Positions 43,637 through 54,935 are shown, counted from the first letter of the stretch. The stretch is 64,000 nucleotides of DNA from Helicobacter pylori (GCF_001653455.1 NZ_CP011486.1:868001-932000), one strand, 5' to 3'. Notes: generated from the sequence alone by a model not told the origin. Translations and numbers: made by a program.

Positions 43637-46600
43637 ATGACGCTTAAAAAGGCTAGATTGATTTCTAGATTTATTTCAAAGAGATCTTTCAAATTGGATA
43701 AAGTTTCAAGGAAATTTTTCCCATTGAATCGGATCTTAAAGCGTGAAAAATCCTTGAAACGCCATAAAAAAGCTTTAAAACCTGTTAAAAAGCCCTTTAA
43801 TAAAAACAAATCTTTTTTAAAAGCTTCGGTTTTACTGATAGGAGCGTTAGGGGGATTGTCTCACTTAAGGGCTAGCGATTGTAAGACTTGGTCATGGTCG
43901 TCTTGGACTTATCAAGACAATATTGCAAGCGGTGCTAATTCGCCCACGCACAACTCCTATTGTCTTTTTAGTAGCGCTCAAGGCTCTGGAACTTATTATT
44001 TAAACACTCTTACCACTTATAGCAGTGGTGGGGCTAGTTTTACGCAAAAATTCAATGGCGGCACGCTTGATATAGGGGGGAATATCCGTTTTGGAGAAGG
44101 AGGTTATTTAGGGTATATCACAGGCACTTATGACGCTCAAACGATTAATTTTAACTCTAGCCATATCACAACCGGAAATGGCTGGAGTGGCGGTTTTAAA
44201 GATGACACGAATGGGGGCTTTAGTTTTAGCGGCAATAATAACAACAGCACCATCTCCTTCAATCAAACCAATTTCAATCAAGGCACTTATAAGTTTAGTA
44301 ACAGCGCTAGTTCAAGCTTTGATAGCAGTAACTTCAATCAAGGGACTTACAATTTTAACAGCGATCAATCCACTTTTGAAAACAGCTCCTTCAATCAAGG
44401 GACTTATGATTTTAGTAACAACGCTAGCTTTAATAACGACACCTTTAACCAAGGCACTTATAGCTTCAATACAAGTAAGGTGAGTTTTTCAGGCACGAAC
44501 ACTTTAAATTCAAGTTCGCCTTTTGCTAGTCTTAAAGGTGGTGTTTCTTTTGGTTCTAACGCGATCTTTAACCTCAATCAAACCCTTAATGCTAACCAAA
44601 CCTATGATATTCTCACCACAAATGGGGCGATCCAATATGGGGTTTATCAAAGCTATTTATGGGATTTGATCAACTATAAGGGCGATAAAGCCATTAGCCA
44701 TGTTGAAGTGGGTAAGAATACTTATGATGCAACCTTTGATGTTAACGGGCAAGATGAAACCTTACAAGAAACTTTTAATAGCCAATCCATCATCGCTCAA
44801 TTCTTAGGAGATGATTTACAACAACAAGCTCAAAGCACCTATAAAGAGGATCTCAGTAAGTTAGCTAACGCTAAACATGCAAGCCCAACACCAAATCCGA
44901 CACCAAGCCCCACAAAACACACAGCGCAAAACACACCCCCTAGTAAAGTCTCACCCACGCCCCCTACTCAAAATCCATCTGCAGAAAGCGTGTGGGGTGG
45001 GGTTTATTGGCTTCAAAATCAAACCTACTCAAAACAAGGCATTTATTACATTGATCCCAATCTTTCAGGACAAAGCGGTCAAAGCGGCAACACGCTCAGC
45101 ACTTATACGGCTAATTTGTTAGGAAGGAGTTTTAGCGTCAATGCTAACAATGGCACTTTGATTATAGGGAATAATACAGAGAGCGTGAATGATAACGGCT
45201 TGATTTGGATAGGGCATGGGGGCTTTGGCTATATTACGGGGACTTTTAGTGCGGCTAACATTTATTTGACCAATAATTTTAAAACCGGTGAAGGCGTTTC
45301 AGGCTCAGATGGCGGAGGAGCGAACATTACCTTTAAAGCAAGCGATAACATCACTATGGATGGCTTGAATTACAATGACGCTGAAACCGTTACTAAAATG
45401 ATTCAAACGGGGGCCAGTCAGCATTCCTATGCTACTTTTGACGCTATTAATAATATCAGTGCAACCAATTCTAGTTTTAGCGACATGACTTGGGGGAAAT
45501 TCAGTTTTACGGCTAAGAATATTTCCTTTTCTAACGCTTCGTTTAGCGGTTTTACAAACCCTGGCGGATCAAGCGTTATCAGCACGAACGCTACCAATTC
45601 TTTAAGCTTTACAGATTCTCGTTTGAATGGCGGGGCGGTTTATAATTTGCAGGCTGGTAGCCTTATTTTCAATAACACGCAAGCGGTTTTTAATGTCTTG
45701 TATTCTAGGGGGACAAGCAACTTTAACGCTACTACACAGCTTTTAGGCAACACCAGTTTCACGCTCAGCTCTCAAAGTTCGCTCAATTTTAGTGGCAACA
45801 CAACCTTGCAAAATAACGCCAATATCACGCTTGGCAATAAAAGTCAAGTTACTTTTAAAAACTCTTTAACGCTTAATAATAATTCTAATTTAAGCTTAGA
45901 CAATCAAAGCGTTTTAAATGCAACTGGCGCAAGCGCTTTTAACAATCAAGCGAGTCTCAATATTTATAATGGGAGTCAAGCAACCTTTAGCAGCCTCTTT
46001 TTTAATGGCGGGACACTCAGCCTTAACGCCAGTAGCAAGCTCAACGCTTCTAACGCTAGTTTTTCAAACAACACCACTATCAATTTAGACAACAGCGTTT
46101 TATCAGCGAATAACACAAGCGCTTTAAACGCTAATATCAATTTTCAAGGCACAAGCCAAGCCCATTTTGGAGGCAACACGACTACTGATACAGCAAGCTT
46201 TAATTTTGACAGCGCAAGCTCATTGAGTTTTAACAACCTTACAGCTAATGGAGCGTTAAATTTTAATGGTTATGCGCCTTCTTCATCTAAGGCTTTAATG
46301 AGCGTTAGCGGGCAGTTTGTTTTAGGGAATAATGGGGATATTGATTTATCCAACATCAATATTTTTGACAACATTACCAAATCTGTAACTTACAACATCT
46401 TAAACGCTCAAAAAGGGATCGCTGGCATTAGTGGGGCTAATGGCTATGAAAAAATCCTTTTTTATGGCATGAAAATCCAAAACGCTACCTACAGCGATAA
46501 TAATAATGTTCAAACTTGGTCGTTTATAAACCCTCTCAATTCTTCTCAAATCATTCAAGAGAGTATTAAAAACGGGGATTTAACTATAGAAGTTTTAAAC

Positions 46601-49600
46601 AACCCCAACTCGGCTTCTAACACTATTTTTAATATCGCCCCTGAGCTTTATAATTACCAAGCTTCTAAGCAAAATCCTACCGGCTATAGCTATGATTATA
46701 GCAGTAATCAAGCAGGTACTTACTACTTGACAAGCAATATTAAAGGTCTTTTCACTCCTAAAGGCTCTCAAACTCCTCAAACCCCAGGCACTTATAGCCC
46801 GTTTAACCAGCCCTTGAATAGTTTAAATATCTATAACAAGGGTTTTTCTAGCGGGAATTTAAAAACGCTTTTAGGGATTCTTTCTCAAAATTCCGCTACC
46901 TTAAAAGAAATGATTGAATCCAATCAATTAGACAATATCACTAATATTAATGAAGTGTTGCAACTCTTGGATAAGATTAAAATCACCCAAGCGCAAAAGC
47001 AAGCGCTCCTAGACACTATCAACCATTTAACTAACGACATCAATCAAACCTTTAGTAACGGGAACCTCGTTATAGGCGCTACTCAAGATAATGTTACAAA
47101 CTCTACTAGCTCTATTTGGTTTGGAGGCGATGGCTATAGCAGTCCTTGCACATTAAATAGCGCCACTTGTTATTCTTTTAGAAACACTTATTTGGGACAA
47201 TTATTAGGCTCAACTTCCGCTTATTTGGGCTACATTAACGCTGATTTTAAAGCTAAAAGCATTTATATCACTGGAACAGTGGGAAGCGGTAACGCTTTTG
47301 AAAGCGGAGGGAGCGCGGATGTAACCTTTCAAAGTGCTAATAATTTAGTGTTGAATAAAGCCAACATAGAAGCTCAAGCTACAGACAATATTTTTAACCT
47401 TTTGGGCCAAAAAGGGATTAATGAAATCTTTAATCAAGGGAATTTAGCGAATATCCTTAGTCAAATGGCTATGGAAAAAATCAAGCAAGCCGGCGGTTTA
47501 GGAAACTTTATAGAAAACGCTCTAAGCCCTTTGAGTAAAGAATTACCCGCTAGCTTGCAAAATGAAACCTTGGGCCAACTTATAGGTCAAAATAATTTAG
47601 ACAATTTATTGAATAATAGTGGAGTCATGAATGGAATCCAAAACATTATCAGTAAAAAACTAAGCATTTTTGGTAATTTTGTTACCCCATCCATCATAGA
47701 AAACTACCTTGCTAAGCAGTCTTTAAAAAGCATGTTAGACGATAAAGGGCTTTTAAATTTTATTGGTGGGTATATAGACGCTTCTGAGATAAGCTCTATT
47801 TTAAGCGTGATTTTAAAGGATATTACTAACCCTCCTGCAAGCTTGCAAAAAGACATTGGTGTGGTAGCGAACGACTTGTTAAACGAGTTTTTAGGACAAG
47901 ATGTGGTTAAAAAGCTAGAAAGTCAAGGTTTAGTGGATAACATCATCAACAATATCATTTCTCAAGGCGGGTTGAGCGGTATTTATAATCAAGGTTTGGG
48001 GAGCGTGTTACCGCCCTCTTTACAAAACGCGCTCAAAGAAAACAATTTAGGCTCTCTTTTATTGCCTAGAGGCTTGCATGATTTTTGGCAAAAAGGGTAT
48101 TTTAACTTTTTAAGTAATGGCTATGTTTTTGTCAATGATAGCTCCTTTAGTAACGCTACAGGGGGTAGTTTGAATTTTGTCGCTAACAAGTCTATTATCT
48201 TTAATGGTAATAATACGATTGACTTTAGCAAGTATCAAGGTGCATTGATCTTTGCCTCTAATGATGTTTCTAATATTAATATCACCACCCTAAACGCTAC
48301 GAATGGCTTGAGTCTTAATGCAGGTTTGAATAATGTGAGCGTTCAAAAAGGGGAAATTTGTGTCAATTTAGCCAGTTGCCCCACAACCAAAAACAGCTCT
48401 TCTGCAAACTCTAGCGTAACCCCCACGAATGAATCTTTAAGCGTGCGCGCTAACAACTTCACTTTCTTAGGCACCATCGCTTCTAATGGGGCTATTGATT
48501 TGTCTCAAGTGAAAAACAATAGCGTCATAGGCACGCTCAATCTTAACGAGAATGCGACCTTACAGGCTAATAATTTAACGATCACTAACGCTTTGAACAA
48601 CGCTTCTAACTCTACCGCCAATATTGGTGGTAATTTCACTTTAAACCAGCAAGCGACTTTAAGCACTAACGCTAGTGGTTTGAATATCATGGGGAATTTT
48701 AACAGCTATGGCGATTTAGTGTTTAATCTCAATCATTCTGTTAATCATGCCATTATCAACGCTCAAGGCACAGCCACGCTTATGGCTAATAGCAACAACC
48801 CTTTAATCCAATTCAACACTTCTTCAAAAGAAGTCGGCACTTACACGCTTGTTGATAGCTCTAAAGCCATTTATTACGGGTATAACAACCAAATCACAGG
48901 AGGCAGCAGTTTAGATAATTACCTTAAGCTTTACACCCTCATTGATATTAATGGCAAGCATATGGTGATGACTAACAACGGCTTAACTTATAATGGGCAA
49001 GCCGTGAGTATTAAAGATGGCGGTTTAGTTGTAGGCTTTAAGGATTCTCAAAATCAATACATTTACACTTCCATTCTTTATAATAAAGTGAGAATTGCTG
49101 TTTCTAACGACCCCATCAATGACTTGCAAGCCCCCACTTTAAAACAATATATCGCTCAAATTCAAGGCGTTCAAAGCGTGGATAGTATTGATCAAGCTGG
49201 GGGCAGTCAAGCGATTAATTGGCTTAATAAAATCTTTGAAACTAAAGGAAGTCCTTTATTCGCTCCCTATTATTTGGAAAGCCACTCCGTTAAAGATTTA
49301 ACCACGATCGCTGGAGATATTGCTAACACTTTAGAAGTCATCGCTAACCCTGATTTTAAAAATGATGCCACTAACATTTTACAGATCAACACCTACACGC
49401 AACAAATGAGCCGTTTAGCCAAGCTCTCTGACACTTCAACTTTCGCTCGTTCTGATTTCTTAGAACGCTTAGAAGCCCTTAAAAACAAGCGCTTTGCTGA
49501 TGCAATCCCTAACGCTATGGATGTGATTTTAAAATACTCTCAAAGGAATAAAGTCAAAAACAATGTATGGGCGACAGGAGTTGGAGGGGCTAGTTTCATT

Positions 49601-50374
49601 AATGGAGGCACTGGAACTTTATATGGTATCAATGTAGGGTATGACCGATTTATTAAGGGCGTGATTGTAGGGGGCTATGCCGCTTATGGGTATAGCGGTT
49701 TTCATGGAAATATCACTCAATCAGGTTCTAGCAATGTCAATATGGGCGTTTATAGCCGAGCGTTTATCAAAAGGAGCGAATTGACGATGAGCTTGAATGA
49801 AACTTGGGGATACAATAAAACTTTCATCAACTCTTATGACCCCCTACTCTCAATCATCAATCAGTCTTACAAATACAACACTTGGACGACTGACGCTAAA
49901 ATCAATTATGGCTATGACTTCATGTTTAAAGATAAAAGCGTTATTTTTAAACCCCAAGTAGGCTTAGCCTATTATTACATTGGTTTGTCCGGTTTAAGAG
50001 GTATTATGGATGATCCTATTTACGATCAATTCAGGGCCAATGCTGACCCTAATAAAAAATCCGTTCTAACCATCAATTTTGCCCTAGAAAGTCGGCACTA
50101 CTTCAATAAAAATTCTTATTATTTTGTGATTGCGGATGTGGGCAGAGACTTATTTATTAATTCTATGGGGGATAAAATGGTGCGTTTCATTGGTAATAAC
50201 ACCTTAAGCTATAGAGATGGTGGCAGATACAACACTTTTGCTAGCATTATCACAGGCGGAGAGCTAAGATTATTCAAAACCTTTTATGTGAATGCCGGTA
50301 TAGGCGCTAGGTTTGGGCTTGATTATAAAGATATAAATATTACCGGAAATATTGGTATGCGCTATGCTTTTTAA
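43637..50374 (+). CDS. vlpC: VacA-like giant autotransporter VlpC
   Basis: A 2245-residue autotransporter. The start has an unusually long, very basic leader (about residues 1-60, many Lys/Arg) before a hydrophobic segment SVLLIGALGGLSHLRA, an extended signal peptide typical of this family. The passenger is a beta-helix rich in Asn, Ser and Gly with VacA2-type blocks such as NGTLIIGNN, GGFGYITGTF and AANIYLTNNFKTG. Short repeats of FNQGTYxF occur four times near residues 208-285, and a Pro/Thr-rich linker is at 415-450. The barrel begins near NVWATGVGGASF (residue 1975) and ends GMRYAF. VlpC is linked to mouse stomach colonisation in published work. Promoter at 43600. Confidence 0.95.
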   Translation: MTLKKARLISRFISKRSFKLDKVSRKFFPLNRILKREKSLKRHKKALKPVKKPFNKNKSFLKASVLLIGALGGLSHLRASDCKTWSWSSWTYQDNIASGANSPTHNSYCLFSSAQGSGTYYLNTLTTYSSGGASFTQKFNGGTLDIGGNIRFGEGGYLGYITGTYDAQTINFNSSHITTGNGWSGGFKDDTNGGFSFSGNNNNSTISFNQTNFNQGTYKFSNSASSSFDSSNFNQGTYNFNSDQSTFENSSFNQGTYDFSNNASFNNDTFNQGTYSFNTSKVSFSGTNTLNSSSPFASLKGGVSFGSNAIFNLNQTLNANQTYDILTTNGAIQYGVYQSYLWDLINYKGDKAISHVEVGKNTYDATFDVNGQDETLQETFNSQSIIAQFLGDDLQQQAQSTYKEDLSKLANAKHASPTPNPTPSPTKHTAQNTPPSKVSPTPPTQNPSAESVWGGVYWLQNQTYSKQGIYYIDPNLSGQSGQSGNTLSTYTANLLGRSFSVNANNGTLIIGNNTESVNDNGLIWIGHGGFGYITGTFSAANIYLTNNFKTGEGVSGSDGGGANITFKASDNITMDGLNYNDAETVTKMIQTGASQHSYATFDAINNISATNSSFSDMTWGKFSFTAKNISFSNASFSGFTNPGGSSVISTNATNSLSFTDSRLNGGAVYNLQAGSLIFNNTQAVFNVLYSRGTSNFNATTQLLGNTSFTLSSQSSLNFSGNTTLQNNANITLGNKSQVTFKNSLTLNNNSNLSLDNQSVLNATGASAFNNQASLNIYNGSQATFSSLFFNGGTLSLNASSKLNASNASFSNNTTINLDNSVLSANNTSALNANINFQGTSQAHFGGNTTTDTASFNFDSASSLSFNNLTANGALNFNGYAPSSSKALMSVSGQFVLGNNGDIDLSNINIFDNITKSVTYNILNAQKGIAGISGANGYEKILFYGMKIQNATYSDNNNVQTWSFINPLNSSQIIQESIKNGDLTIEVLNNPNSASNTIFNIAPELYNYQASKQNPTGYSYDYSSNQAGTYYLTSNIKGLFTPKGSQTPQTPGTYSPFNQPLNSLNIYNKGFSSGNLKTLLGILSQNSATLKEMIESNQLDNITNINEVLQLLDKIKITQAQKQALLDTINHLTNDINQTFSNGNLVIGATQDNVTNSTSSIWFGGDGYSSPCTLNSATCYSFRNTYLGQLLGSTSAYLGYINADFKAKSIYITGTVGSGNAFESGGSADVTFQSANNLVLNKANIEAQATDNIFNLLGQKGINEIFNQGNLANILSQMAMEKIKQAGGLGNFIENALSPLSKELPASLQNETLGQLIGQNNLDNLLNNSGVMNGIQNIISKKLSIFGNFVTPSIIENYLAKQSLKSMLDDKGLLNFIGGYIDASEISSILSVILKDITNPPASLQKDIGVVANDLLNEFLGQDVVKKLESQGLVDNIINNIISQGGLSGIYNQGLGSVLPPSLQNALKENNLGSLLLPRGLHDFWQKGYFNFLSNGYVFVNDSSFSNATGGSLNFVANKSIIFNGNNTIDFSKYQGALIFASNDVSNINITTLNATNGLSLNAGLNNVSVQKGEICVNLASCPTTKNSSSANSSVTPTNESLSVRANNFTFLGTIASNGAIDLSQVKNNSVIGTLNLNENATLQANNLTITNALNNASNSTANIGGNFTLNQQATLSTNASGLNIMGNFNSYGDLVFNLNHSVNHAIINAQGTATLMANSNNPLIQFNTSSKEVGTYTLVDSSKAIYYGYNNQITGGSSLDNYLKLYTLIDINGKHMVMTNNGLTYNGQAVSIKDGGLVVGFKDSQNQYIYTSILYNKVRIAVSNDPINDLQAPTLKQYIAQIQGVQSVDSIDQAGGSQAINWLNKIFETKGSPLFAPYYLESHSVKDLTTIAGDIANTLEVIANPDFKNDATNILQINTYTQQMSRLAKLSDTSTFARSDFLERLEALKNKRFADAIPNAMDVILKYSQRNKVKNNVWATGVGGASFINGGTGTLYGINVGYDRFIKGVIVGGYAAYGYSGFHGNITQSGSSNVNMGVYSRAFIKRSELTMSLNETWGYNKTFINSYDPLLSIINQSYKYNTWTTDAKINYGYDFMFKDKSVIFKPQVGLAYYYIGLSGLRGIMDDPIYDQFRANADPNKKSVLTINFALESRHYFNKNSYYFVIADVGRDLFINSMGDKMVRFIGNNTLSYRDGGRYNTFASIITGGELRLFKTFYVNAGIGARFGLDYKDINITGNIGMRYAF

Positions 50375-50458
50375 AGGTAGCGTTAAGCCTATTTTTAACA
50401 GGTTCATAGTGGGATAACCATGCAAAAAATCGTATTCTCTTTAAAACAAGCACCCCTT

Positions 50459-50511
50459 AAAGGTTGACATACCGCAACCTTTGAGCTTTATAAAGGCTCT
50501 TTAGTTTTTTT
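50459..50511 (+). terminator. Terminator after vlpC
   Basis: Two hairpins: AAAGGTTG/CAACCTTT (50459-50466 with 50475-50482) and GAGC-TTTATAAAG-GCTC (50483-50499), followed by TTTAGTTTTTTT. It overlaps the 3' end of the opposing tautomerase gene, so it may stop transcription from both sides. Confidence 0.55.
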
Positions 50512-50707
50512 GCCTCAAATGATGAACGCTCTCGCCCCCAAGACCATAATTATTTGGATCAACCTCATCTATAATGACCACGACAGAAGCCTTATTCTTG
50601 TTTAACACCTTAACCATCAAATCTGAAACCTCTTCAATCAATTGCTGTTTTTGCTCGTTTGTTGGCCCTCCATTTTCTGGCACAAGCTTGATATTGATAA
50701 GCGGCAT
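50501..50707 (-). CDS. 4-oxalocrotonate tautomerase family protein
   Basis: A 68-residue member of the tautomerase superfamily. The catalytic base is Pro1 after Met removal (MPLINIKL); an Arg equivalent is not clear. The helical part EQKQQLIEEVSDLMVKVLNKN and the strand SVVVIIDEVDPNNYGLGG match the family, normally hexameric. The substrate is unknown; in H. pylori the structure of a homologue is known but not its role. It opposes vlpC and recR, so it is a single-gene unit. Confidence 0.92.
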   Translation of the reverse strand: MPLINIKLVPENGGPTNEQKQQLIEEVSDLMVKVLNKNKASVVVIIDEVDPNNYGLGGESVHHLRQKN

Positions 50708-50822
50708 GTTATTCCTTAAAATTGAGATAGCGTATTATAGCGCTTTTTCATCTTAAACCCTCTTTTAAAAACAATAAAAGCCCTTTTAATCTCTTTCAAC
50801 TCAAGTTGGATATACTAACAAA

Positions 50823-51404
50823 ATGAATACTTATAAAAATAGTTTGAACCACTTTTTAAATCTAGTGGATTGTTTAGAAAAAATCCCCAATGTGGGTAAA
50901 AAATCTGCCTTTAAAATGGCGTATCATTTGGGTTTGGAAAACCCGTTTCTGGCGCTCAAGCTCACGCACGCTTTAGAAAACGCCCTAGAAAACCTTAAAA
51001 CATGCGCATCTTGCAACGCGCTCAGCGAGAGTGAAATTTGTGAGATTTGCTCTGATGAAAGCAGGCAAAATTCTCAGCTTTGCATGGTTTTACACCCAAG
51101 AGATGTGTTTATTTTAGAAGATTTAAAGGACTTTTTAGGGCGCTATCATGTGCTAAATTCCATAGAAAATGTGGATTTTAACGCCCTAGAAAAACGCCTG
51201 GTTAAAGAAAAGATTAAAGAAATCATTTTTGCTTTCCCTCCCACTTTGGCGAACGATTCTTTAATGCTTTATATTGAAGATAAATTGCAACACTGCCGCC
51301 TCACTTTCACTAAAATCGCTCAAGGCGTGCCTACTGGAGTGAATTTTGAAAACATTGACTTAGTCTCGCTTTCAAGGGCGTTCAATTCAAGGATCAAAGC
51401 ATGA
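50823..51404 (+). CDS. recR: Recombination mediator RecR
   Basis: A 193-residue RecR, which helps load RecA during repair. Order: helix-hairpin-helix [16 protein letters not shown] (residues about 22-37), C4 zinc finger [18 protein letters not shown] (57-76), then a Toprim domain ([14 protein letters not shown], then [27 protein letters not shown]) in which the usual acidic residues are diverged, as in other H. pylori RecR. Its stop overlaps truD by 4 bases. First gene of a long co-directional series up to queE. Confidence 0.94.
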   Translation: MNTYKNSLNHFLNLVDCLEKIPNVGKKSAFKMAYHLGLENPFLALKLTHALENALENLKTCASCNALSESEICEICSDESRQNSQLCMVLHPRDVFILEDLKDFLGRYHVLNSIENVDFNALEKRLVKEKIKEIIFAFPPTLANDSLMLYIEDKLQHCRLTFTKIAQGVPTGVNFENIDLVSLSRAFNSRIKA

Positions 51405-52546
51405 ATTTAAACTTTATGCCCTTATTGCATGCTTATAACCATGCGAGCATTGATTTTCATTTCAATTCTAGCGCTAGGGATTTTTGCGTGCATGAAGTGC
51501 CTTTGTATGAATTTAGTAACACGGGCGAACATGCCGTTATTCAAGTGAGGAAAAGCGGTTTAAGCACTTTAGAAATGCTTCAAATTTTTTCTCAAATTTT
51601 AGGGGTAAAAATCGCCGAATTGGGTTATGCAGGCCTGAAAGATAAAAACGCGCTAACGACTCAATTTGTCTCACTCCCTAAAAAATACGCTCCTTTATTA
51701 GAAAAAAACACGAGCAACTTTCAAGAAAGAAACCTTAAGATTTTATCTTTGAATTACCACCATAATAAGATCAAATTAGGGCATTTAAAGGGGAATCGCT
51801 TTTTTATGCGTTTTAAGAAAATGACCCCCCTAAACGCTCACAAAACAGAGCAGGTTTTAGAACAAATCATGCAGTTTGGCATGCCGAATTATTTTGGTTC
51901 ACAACGCTTCGGGAAGTTTAATGACAACCACCAAGAAGGTTTAAAAATCTTACAAAATGAAACGAAATTCAAGAATCAAAAATTAAACGCTTTCTTAATC
52001 TCAAGCTATCAAAGTTATTTATTCAATTCGCTTTTAAGCAAACGATTAGAAATCAGTAAAATCATCAGCGATTTCAGTTTAAAAGAGGGTTTAGAGTTTT
52101 TTAAACAAAAACATTTAAATATCCATTCAAACGCCCTAAAAGCCCTTAAAAACCAAAATCACCCCTTTAAAATCCTAGAAGGCGATGTGATGTGCCACTA
52201 CCCTTATGGGAAGTTTTTTGACGCTTTAGAATTAGAAAAAGAAAGCGAAAGGTTTTTAAAAAAAGAAGCTGCACCTACCGGGTTATTAGACGGCAAAAAG
52301 GCTCTTTATGCAAAAAATTTGAGTTTGGAAATTGAAAAAAAATTCCAAAACCCCATTTTAAGTAACCATGCTAAAACGCTAGGCTCTAGGCGGTTTTTTT
52401 GGGTGTTTGCAGAAAATTTAACTTCCAAATATATTAAAGAAAAAGCGCAATTTGAATTGGAATTTTACTTGCCTAAAGGGAGTTATGCAAGCGCGTTGCT
52501 CAAAGAAATCAAGCATGAGAAAGGAGAAAATAACGATGAATTTTGA
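51401..52546 (+). CDS. truD: tRNA pseudouridine synthase TruD
   Basis: A 381-residue enzyme that makes pseudouridine 13 in tRNA-Glu. The catalytic Asp is in [19 protein letters not shown] (residues about 73-91), followed by [12 protein letters not shown] and [20 protein letters not shown], all family signatures. The insertion domain lies in the middle. Its start overlaps the recR stop (ATGA), and its end overlaps the htpX start by 11 bases. Confidence 0.95.
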   Translation: MNLNFMPLLHAYNHASIDFHFNSSARDFCVHEVPLYEFSNTGEHAVIQVRKSGLSTLEMLQIFSQILGVKIAELGYAGLKDKNALTTQFVSLPKKYAPLLEKNTSNFQERNLKILSLNYHHNKIKLGHLKGNRFFMRFKKMTPLNAHKTEQVLEQIMQFGMPNYFGSQRFGKFNDNHQEGLKILQNETKFKNQKLNAFLISSYQSYLFNSLLSKRLEISKIISDFSLKEGLEFFKQKHLNIHSNALKALKNQNHPFKILEGDVMCHYPYGKFFDALELEKESERFLKKEAAPTGLLDGKKALYAKNLSLEIEKKFQNPILSNHAKTLGSRRFFWVFAENLTSKYIKEKAQFELEFYLPKGSYASALLKEIKHEKGENNDEF

Positions 52547-53465
52547 AAAGATTATCGCGCAAAACAGGCTCAAAACGAATGCGGTTTTAATCACTTATGG
52601 CGTGATTTTTGCTTTGATTGGGTTGTTAGTGGATGTTGTTAGAATCAACGCTAACGATTTAGGCATAACCCTTTTTAAACTCATCACTTTTCAAATTTCC
52701 CCTACCATTACTATTGTCATGTTTTTAGTGGCTTTTGTCGTTATTATTGTTTGCATTCAAAATTTTAGCTCTATCATGTTAAGCGGTGATGAATACAAGC
52801 TTATTGATCCAAGCAAAGTTTTAAGCTCTAAAGAAAATCAAATCCATAGCCTTTTATTAGAGCTTTTAAAAGAAGCTAAACTTCATTTTGAACCCAAACT
52901 CTATATCATTAACGCCCCTTACATGAACGCTTTTGCGAGCGGTTGGAATGAAACTAATTCCCTTATCGCTCTTACAAGCGCTTTAATAGAAAGGTTGGAT
53001 AGAGATGAATTAAAAGCCGTGATCGCTCATGAACTCAGCCACATCAGGCACAATGACATCCGCTTGACCATGTGCGTGGGGATTTTAAGCAATATCATGC
53101 TGTTAGCGGCTAATTTTAGCGTGTATTTTTTCATGGGGAATCGCAAGAATAGCGGGGCGAATTTAGCGCGAATGATTTTATGGGTTTTGCAAATCATTTT
53201 GCCTTTTTTAACGCTCATTTTGCAAATGTATTTGAGCCGCACACGAGAATACATGGCCGATAGCGGGGCGGCCTTTTTGATGCATGATAGTAAGCCCATG
53301 ATCAGAGCCTTACAAAAAATTTCTAACGATTACAAAGAAAACGATTATAAAGAAATAGACACTAATAGCACCCGATCAGCGGCTTATCTTTTTAACGCTG
53401 AAATGTTTAGCACCCACCCTAGCATTAAAAATCGTATCCAATCTTTATCCAGGCGCGTTGTTTAA
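52536..53465 (+). CDS. htpX: Membrane zinc metalloprotease HtpX
   Basis: A 309-residue M48 protease in the inner membrane that degrades damaged membrane proteins. Start ATG 52536 has AAGGAG at 11 bases; the frame is open further upstream but only inside truD. Zinc site HELSH (in [16 protein letters not shown], about residue 167) plus the downstream EYMADSGA giving the third ligand. Four membrane helices, two before and two after the active site. It is followed without spacer by folE. Confidence 0.94.
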   Translation: MNFEKIIAQNRLKTNAVLITYGVIFALIGLLVDVVRINANDLGITLFKLITFQISPTITIVMFLVAFVVIIVCIQNFSSIMLSGDEYKLIDPSKVLSSKENQIHSLLLELLKEAKLHFEPKLYIINAPYMNAFASGWNETNSLIALTSALIERLDRDELKAVIAHELSHIRHNDIRLTMCVGILSNIMLLAANFSVYFFMGNRKNSGANLARMILWVLQIILPFLTLILQMYLSRTREYMADSGAAFLMHDSKPMIRALQKISNDYKENDYKEIDTNSTRSAAYLFNAEMFSTHPSIKNRIQSLSRRVV

Positions 53466-54008
53466 ATGGAAAATTTTTTCAACCAATTTTTTGAAAACAT
53501 CGGCGAAGACAAGAACAGAGAAGGCCTAAAAGACACGCCTAAAAGGGTTCAAGAATTATGGAATTTCTTGTATAAAGGCTATAAACAAGACCCTAGAGTG
53601 GCTTTAAAAAGCGCGTATTTTCAAGGCGTTTGCGATGAAATGATCATAGCTCAACGCATTGAATTTTACTCCACTTGCGAGCATCATTTACTCCCTTTTT
53701 TTGGGAATATTAGCTTGGGATATATCCCTAAAGAAAAGATTGTCGGCATTAGCGCGATCGCTAAACTCATTGAAATTTATAGCAAACGCCTGCAAATCCA
53801 AGAAAGATTGACCACTCAAATTGCAGAAACCTTTGATGAAATCATAGAACCAAGGGGCGTGATTGTGATTTGTGAGGCCAAGCATTTGTGCATGAGCATG
53901 CAAGGGGTGCAAAAGCAAAATGCGATCATTAAAACAAGCGCGTTGAGAGGCCTGTTCAAAAAAGACCCTAAAACCAGAGCTGAATTTATGCAACTCTTAA
54001 AATCTTAG
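53466..54008 (+). CDS. folE: GTP cyclohydrolase I
   Basis: A 180-residue enzyme converting GTP to dihydroneopterin triphosphate, the first step to folate and to preQ0/queuosine. Zinc and catalytic residues appear in STCEHHLLPFFG (Cys and His pair) and CEAKHLCMSMQGV (second Cys). KLIEIYSKRLQIQERLT is the conserved tunnel segment. ATG follows the htpX TAA directly, so translation is coupled. QueD and QueE, the next enzymes of the same path, are encoded 2.4 kb downstream in the same series. Confidence 0.96.
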   Translation: MENFFNQFFENIGEDKNREGLKDTPKRVQELWNFLYKGYKQDPRVALKSAYFQGVCDEMIIAQRIEFYSTCEHHLLPFFGNISLGYIPKEKIVGISAIAKLIEIYSKRLQIQERLTTQIAETFDEIIEPRGVIVICEAKHLCMSMQGVQKQNAIIKTSALRGLFKKDPKTRAEFMQLLKS

Positions 54009-54023
54009 GTTATAATTCTAAGC

Positions 54024-54935
54024 ATGAATAGCCCTAATTTATCCTTTTATCATAACGAGTGCGAGCGTTTTGAAGGCTTTTTAAAAAACCACCATCCACA
54101 CCTTGAAAGCTTCCACCCTTATTTGGAAAAAGCCTTTTTTGAAATGGTGCTTAATGGAGGCAAAAGGTTTCGCCCCAAGCTTTTTTTAGCCGTGCTTTGT
54201 GCTTTAGTGGGTAAAAAAGATTATTTAAACCAACAAACAGAATATTTTAAAATCGCTTTAAGCATTGAATGCTTGCACACTTATTCGCTCATTCATGACG
54301 ATTTGCCTTGCATGGATAATGCCGCTTTAAGAAGAAACCACCCCACTTTACACGCTAAATACGATGAAACCACAGCCGTTTTAATCGGCGATGCGCTCAA
54401 CACCTACTCTTTTGAATTGCTCTCAAACGCTTTATTGGAAAGCCATATCATTGTGGAATTAGTCAAAATCTTAAGCGCTAATGGGGGGATTAAAGGCATG
54501 ATTTTAGGGCAGGCTTTGGATTGTTATTTTGAAAACACGCCCTTAAATTTAGAGCAACTCACTTTCTTGCACGAGCATAAAACCGCTAAATTGATTAGCG
54601 CAAGCTTGATGATGGGGCTTGTTGCAAGCGGCAATAAAGATGAAGAACTTTTCAAATGGCTTCAAGATTTTGGGTTAAAAATGGGTCTTTGCTTTCAAGT
54701 GTTAGATGATATTATAGATGTTACACAAGATGAAAAAGAAAGCGGTAAAACCACTCATTTAGACAGCGCTAAAAACAGCTTTGTGAATTTATTAGGGCTA
54801 GAAAAGGCGAGCGCTTACGCCCAAACTTTAAAAACAGAGATTTTAAACGATTTAAATGCATTAAAACCCACTCATATTTTATTGAAAGAAAATTTAAACG
54901 CATTACTAAACACTCTATTTAAAGGCAAAACATGA
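54024..54935 (+). CDS. ispA: Polyprenyl (farnesyl) diphosphate synthase IspA
   Basis: A 303-residue all-helical trans-prenyltransferase. First aspartate-rich motif DDLPCMDNA (DDx4D, residues about 93-99), LRRNHPTLH behind it, GQALDC at the middle and the second motif [16 protein letters not shown] (about residues 232-247). The DDx4D form plus FARM-type neighbours fit a short-chain farnesyl synthase. Overlaps surE by 4 bases (ATGA). Confidence 0.93.
   Translation: MNSPNLSFYHNECERFEGFLKNHHPHLESFHPYLEKAFFEMVLNGGKRFRPKLFLAVLCALVGKKDYLNQQTEYFKIALSIECLHTYSLIHDDLPCMDNAALRRNHPTLHAKYDETTAVLIGDALNTYSFELLSNALLESHIIVELVKILSANGGIKGMILGQALDCYFENTPLNLEQLTFLHEHKTAKLISASLMMGLVASGNKDEELFKWLQDFGLKMGLCFQVLDDIIDVTQDEKESGKTTHLDSAKNSFVNLLGLEKASAYAQTLKTEILNDLNALKPTHILLKENLNALLNTLFKGKT

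Noticed and set aside
50419-50466. 15-codon frame starting MQKIVFSLKQ after vlpC
   Set aside because: No convincing ribosome site and it ends within the terminator stem; not similar to the hop signal peptide expected at this locus.
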